Assembly: GCA_005881825.1 (NCBI GenBank) | Contig: VBEO01000081.1 | Span: forward strand, 1-36,265 | Direction: 5' to 3' | Source of the DNA: Chloroflexota bacterium | GTDB lineage: Bacteria; Chloroflexota; Dormibacteria; Dormibacterales; Dormibacteraceae | DNA length: 36,265 nucleotides | Shown here: positions 34,843 through 36,265 of the stretch, piece by piece | Layout: the number at the start of each line of letters is the position of its first letter | How positions within the stretch are numbered: the stretch's first letter is position 1 | Position numbers and translations under genes: made by a program | The notes under the pieces: model-generated | The model's input: the letters and a program-made list of their open reading frames with translations, nothing else | Database searches by the model: none | Told to the model about the DNA's origin: nothing

Positions 34843-36216
34843 ATGAGCACCGAAACCGAGATCAGCGAACTCCTGGAGCTGGACCGCACCCACTGGCTGC
34901 ACCCGCAGGGCGACCTCGACGCCGCGCCCGGCCTGGCGCCGCAGCTGCTTTTCGAGCGGGGCTCAGGCTCCACGCTGGTCGACCTGGCCGGTCGGACCTA
35001 CGTCGACGCCATGGCCGGGCTCTGGAACGTGAATGTCGGCTACGGGCGGGCCGAGCTGGCCGACTCGGCGGCCGCGCAGATGCGCGACCTCGCCTTCCAT
35101 TCGGCTTACAACGGTTTCGGTCATGCGCCGGGCATCCGGCTGGCGGCGCGCCTGGCCGAGCTGGCGCCGGGCGACCTGGAGGTCACCTTCTTCGCTTCCG
35201 GCGGCGCCGAGGCCAACGACACCGCCTACAAGCTGGCCCGGCTGTACTGGAAGCTGAAGGGGGAGCCCGGGCGCGTCAACATCGTCTCCCGCCTCCGCGA
35301 CTACCACGGGCTGACGCTGGGGGCCACCAGCGCCACCGGGCTGGCGGTCTTCTGGAAGAACATGGAGCCGCTGGCGCCGGGCTTCCTGCACGCGCCCGCG
35401 CCCGATCCCTACCGCCACGACCCGGCTTCGGGGATGCAGGCCGGCGAGGCCTACGCCCAGGCGCTGGAGAAGGTGATCGTCGACGCCGGCCCGGAGACGG
35501 TCGCCGCGGTGGTCGCCGAGCCTGTGCAGGGGGCGGGCGGCTTGATCGTGCCGCCGGCCGACTACTTCCCTCGAGTGCGCGCGATCTGCGATCGCTACGG
35601 GATCCTGCTGATCGCCGACGAGGTGATCACGGGTTTTGGCCGGACCGGCAAATGGTTCGGGATGCAGCACTACGGGGTGGTGCCGGACCTGATGATCTTC
35701 GCCAAGGGCGTGACCAGCGGCTACCTGCCGCTGTCGGGCGTGATGCTGACGCGGTCGGTGCACGACGTGCTGCGGCTGCTCAAAGGCACTTTGCCGCACG
35801 GGTTCACCTACAGCGGCCATCCCACCGCCTGCGCGGTGGCCCTGCGCAACCTCCAGATCATCGAGGAGGAGGGACTGGTGGAGCGGGCCGCGGCCCGCGG
35901 CGCGCGCCTGAAGGCGGGCCTGGAGACGCTGCGCCGCCACGATCTGGTGGGCGACGTGCGCGGGCTGGGGCTGCTGGGCGGGCTGGAGCTGGTGCGCGAC
36001 CGCGAGACCAAGGAGCTTTTCGACCCGGCACTGGGCGTCGGCCGCCGCGTGTTCCTCGCTGCGCTGGAGGAAGGCGTGATCGTGCGCGCGCTGGGCGGGG
36101 ACGTGATCGCGATGTCGCCGCCGCTGGTGATCACCGAGGCCGAGGTCGACCGGACGGTCGAGGTGCTGGACCGGGCCCTGGCCCGGGTCGGCGGGGAGAT
36201 CGCGGCCCCAGCGTAG
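34843..36216 (+). CDS. Class III (omega) pyridoxal-phosphate aminotransferase
   Basis: 457 residues. Fold-type I class III landmarks: G-L-W-N-V-N-V-G-Y-G near the N terminus, F-F-A-S-G-G-A-E-A-N-D-T-A, the R-x-Y-H-G segment, D-E-V-I-T-G-F-G-R-T-G with Asp259, and F-A-K-G-V-T-S-G-Y-L-P-L with Schiff-base Lys288, then T-Y-S-G-H-P. The W-x-N-V and Y-N-G-F features suggest the omega-amino-acid:pyruvate/beta-alanine branch, rather than acetylornithine or GABA-specific enzymes, but the substrate is open. It is divergent from trpB2 across a 67-base spacer. Confidence 0.94.
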   Translation: MSTETEISELLELDRTHWLHPQGDLDAAPGLAPQLLFERGSGSTLVDLAGRTYVDAMAGLWNVNVGYGRAELADSAAAQMRDLAFHSAYNGFGHAPGIRLAARLAELAPGDLEVTFFASGGAEANDTAYKLARLYWKLKGEPGRVNIVSRLRDYHGLTLGATSATGLAVFWKNMEPLAPGFLHAPAPDPYRHDPASGMQAGEAYAQALEKVIVDAGPETVAAVVAEPVQGAGGLIVPPADYFPRVRAICDRYGILLIADEVITGFGRTGKWFGMQHYGVVPDLMIFAKGVTSGYLPLSGVMLTRSVHDVLRLLKGTLPHGFTYSGHPTACAVALRNLQIIEEEGLVERAAARGARLKAGLETLRRHDLVGDVRGLGLLGGLELVRDRETKELFDPALGVGRRVFLAALEEGVIVRALGGDVIAMSPPLVITEAEVDRTVEVLDRALARVGGEIAAPA

Positions 36217-36219
36217 GGG

Positions 36220-36233
36220 CGGGATTCTTCCCG
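36220..36233. terminator. Short hairpin after the class III aminotransferase gene
   Basis: CGGGA (36220-36224) and TCCCG (36229-36233) pair around a 4-base loop in the convergent junction at the right edge. The stem is short and the T tract weak. Confidence 0.3.
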
Positions 36234-36236
36234 ACC

Positions 36237-36265
36237 TTACGCCGCCGGCGGCAGGGCGATGTAGA
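36237..36265 (-). CDS. C-terminal end of an unidentified minus-strand gene
   Basis: Reading leftward, the last codons give Y-I-A-L-P-P-A-A followed by TAA (36239-36237). The convergent arrangement and proximity to the aminotransferase stop make a real gene end plausible, but eight residues cannot identify it. Confidence 0.3.

Overview
The window is 36,265 bases of very GC-rich, densely packed bacterial chromosome. Gene content (NodIJ-like and GldA/F-like ABC pairs, a MoxR/DUF58/VWA operon, the sulfite-oxidase-like/ferredoxin-reductase/DUF6510 trio, form II CoxL, TrpB2, a TRAP-family protein) suggests a soil-type high-GC lineage such as Chloroflexota or Candidatus Dormibacterota, or less likely Actinomycetota. 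No rRNA or marker phylogeny is available, so this placement is an inference. There are no insertion sequences, phage genes or CRISPR arrays.

Layout. 1-2.6 kb (minus): the start of a Dabb-domain gene, a class I aminotransferase, a 115-bp palindromic repeat and a lipoprotein L,D-transpeptidase. 2.6-6.1 kb: small envelope and stress-type genes (two-helix membrane protein, frameshifted slipin, SnoaL-like protein, YggT, LapA-domain protein). 6.1-7.1 kb: two overlapping paralogous regulatory genes, the second with an OmpR-type winged helix. 7.1-10.9 kb: dnaE overlapping a gene for a TRAP (MtrB) homologue. 11-13.5 kb: secreted SGNH hydrolase, then convergent NodJ/NodI-like ABC genes, the permease carrying an internal deletion.

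13.7-26.8 kb (plus): one long, tightly overlapping operon. It encodes a secreted/membrane protein, an ABC ATPase and permease, a Gln/Gly-repeat membrane protein, a MoxR ATPase, a DUF58 protein, two VWA membrane proteins, a thioredoxin-fold redox protein and a small unknown protein, followed by tRNA-Thr(GGT). The redox gene is the most interesting item: an in-frame TGA replaces the first cysteine of its CxxC motif, and a hairpin able to act as a bacterial SECIS follows at once, so it is probably an overlooked selenoprotein.

27-36 kb: membrane-anchored sigma-region-4 protein (minus), SMP-30/gluconolactonase (plus), a molybdoenzyme operon (sulfite-oxidase-like, ferredoxin reductase, DUF6510, 4-helix membrane protein), the convergent trpB2-coxL pair (minus), a class III aminotransferase (plus) and the end of an unidentified minus-strand gene.

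Caution: three genes contain frameshifts that each look like the loss of one base from a homopolymer (CCCC, AAA, CCC), and a fourth is possible in the LapA gene. Sequencing undercalls are a likelier cause than gene decay. The NodJ-like gene is different: about 28 codons are missing.
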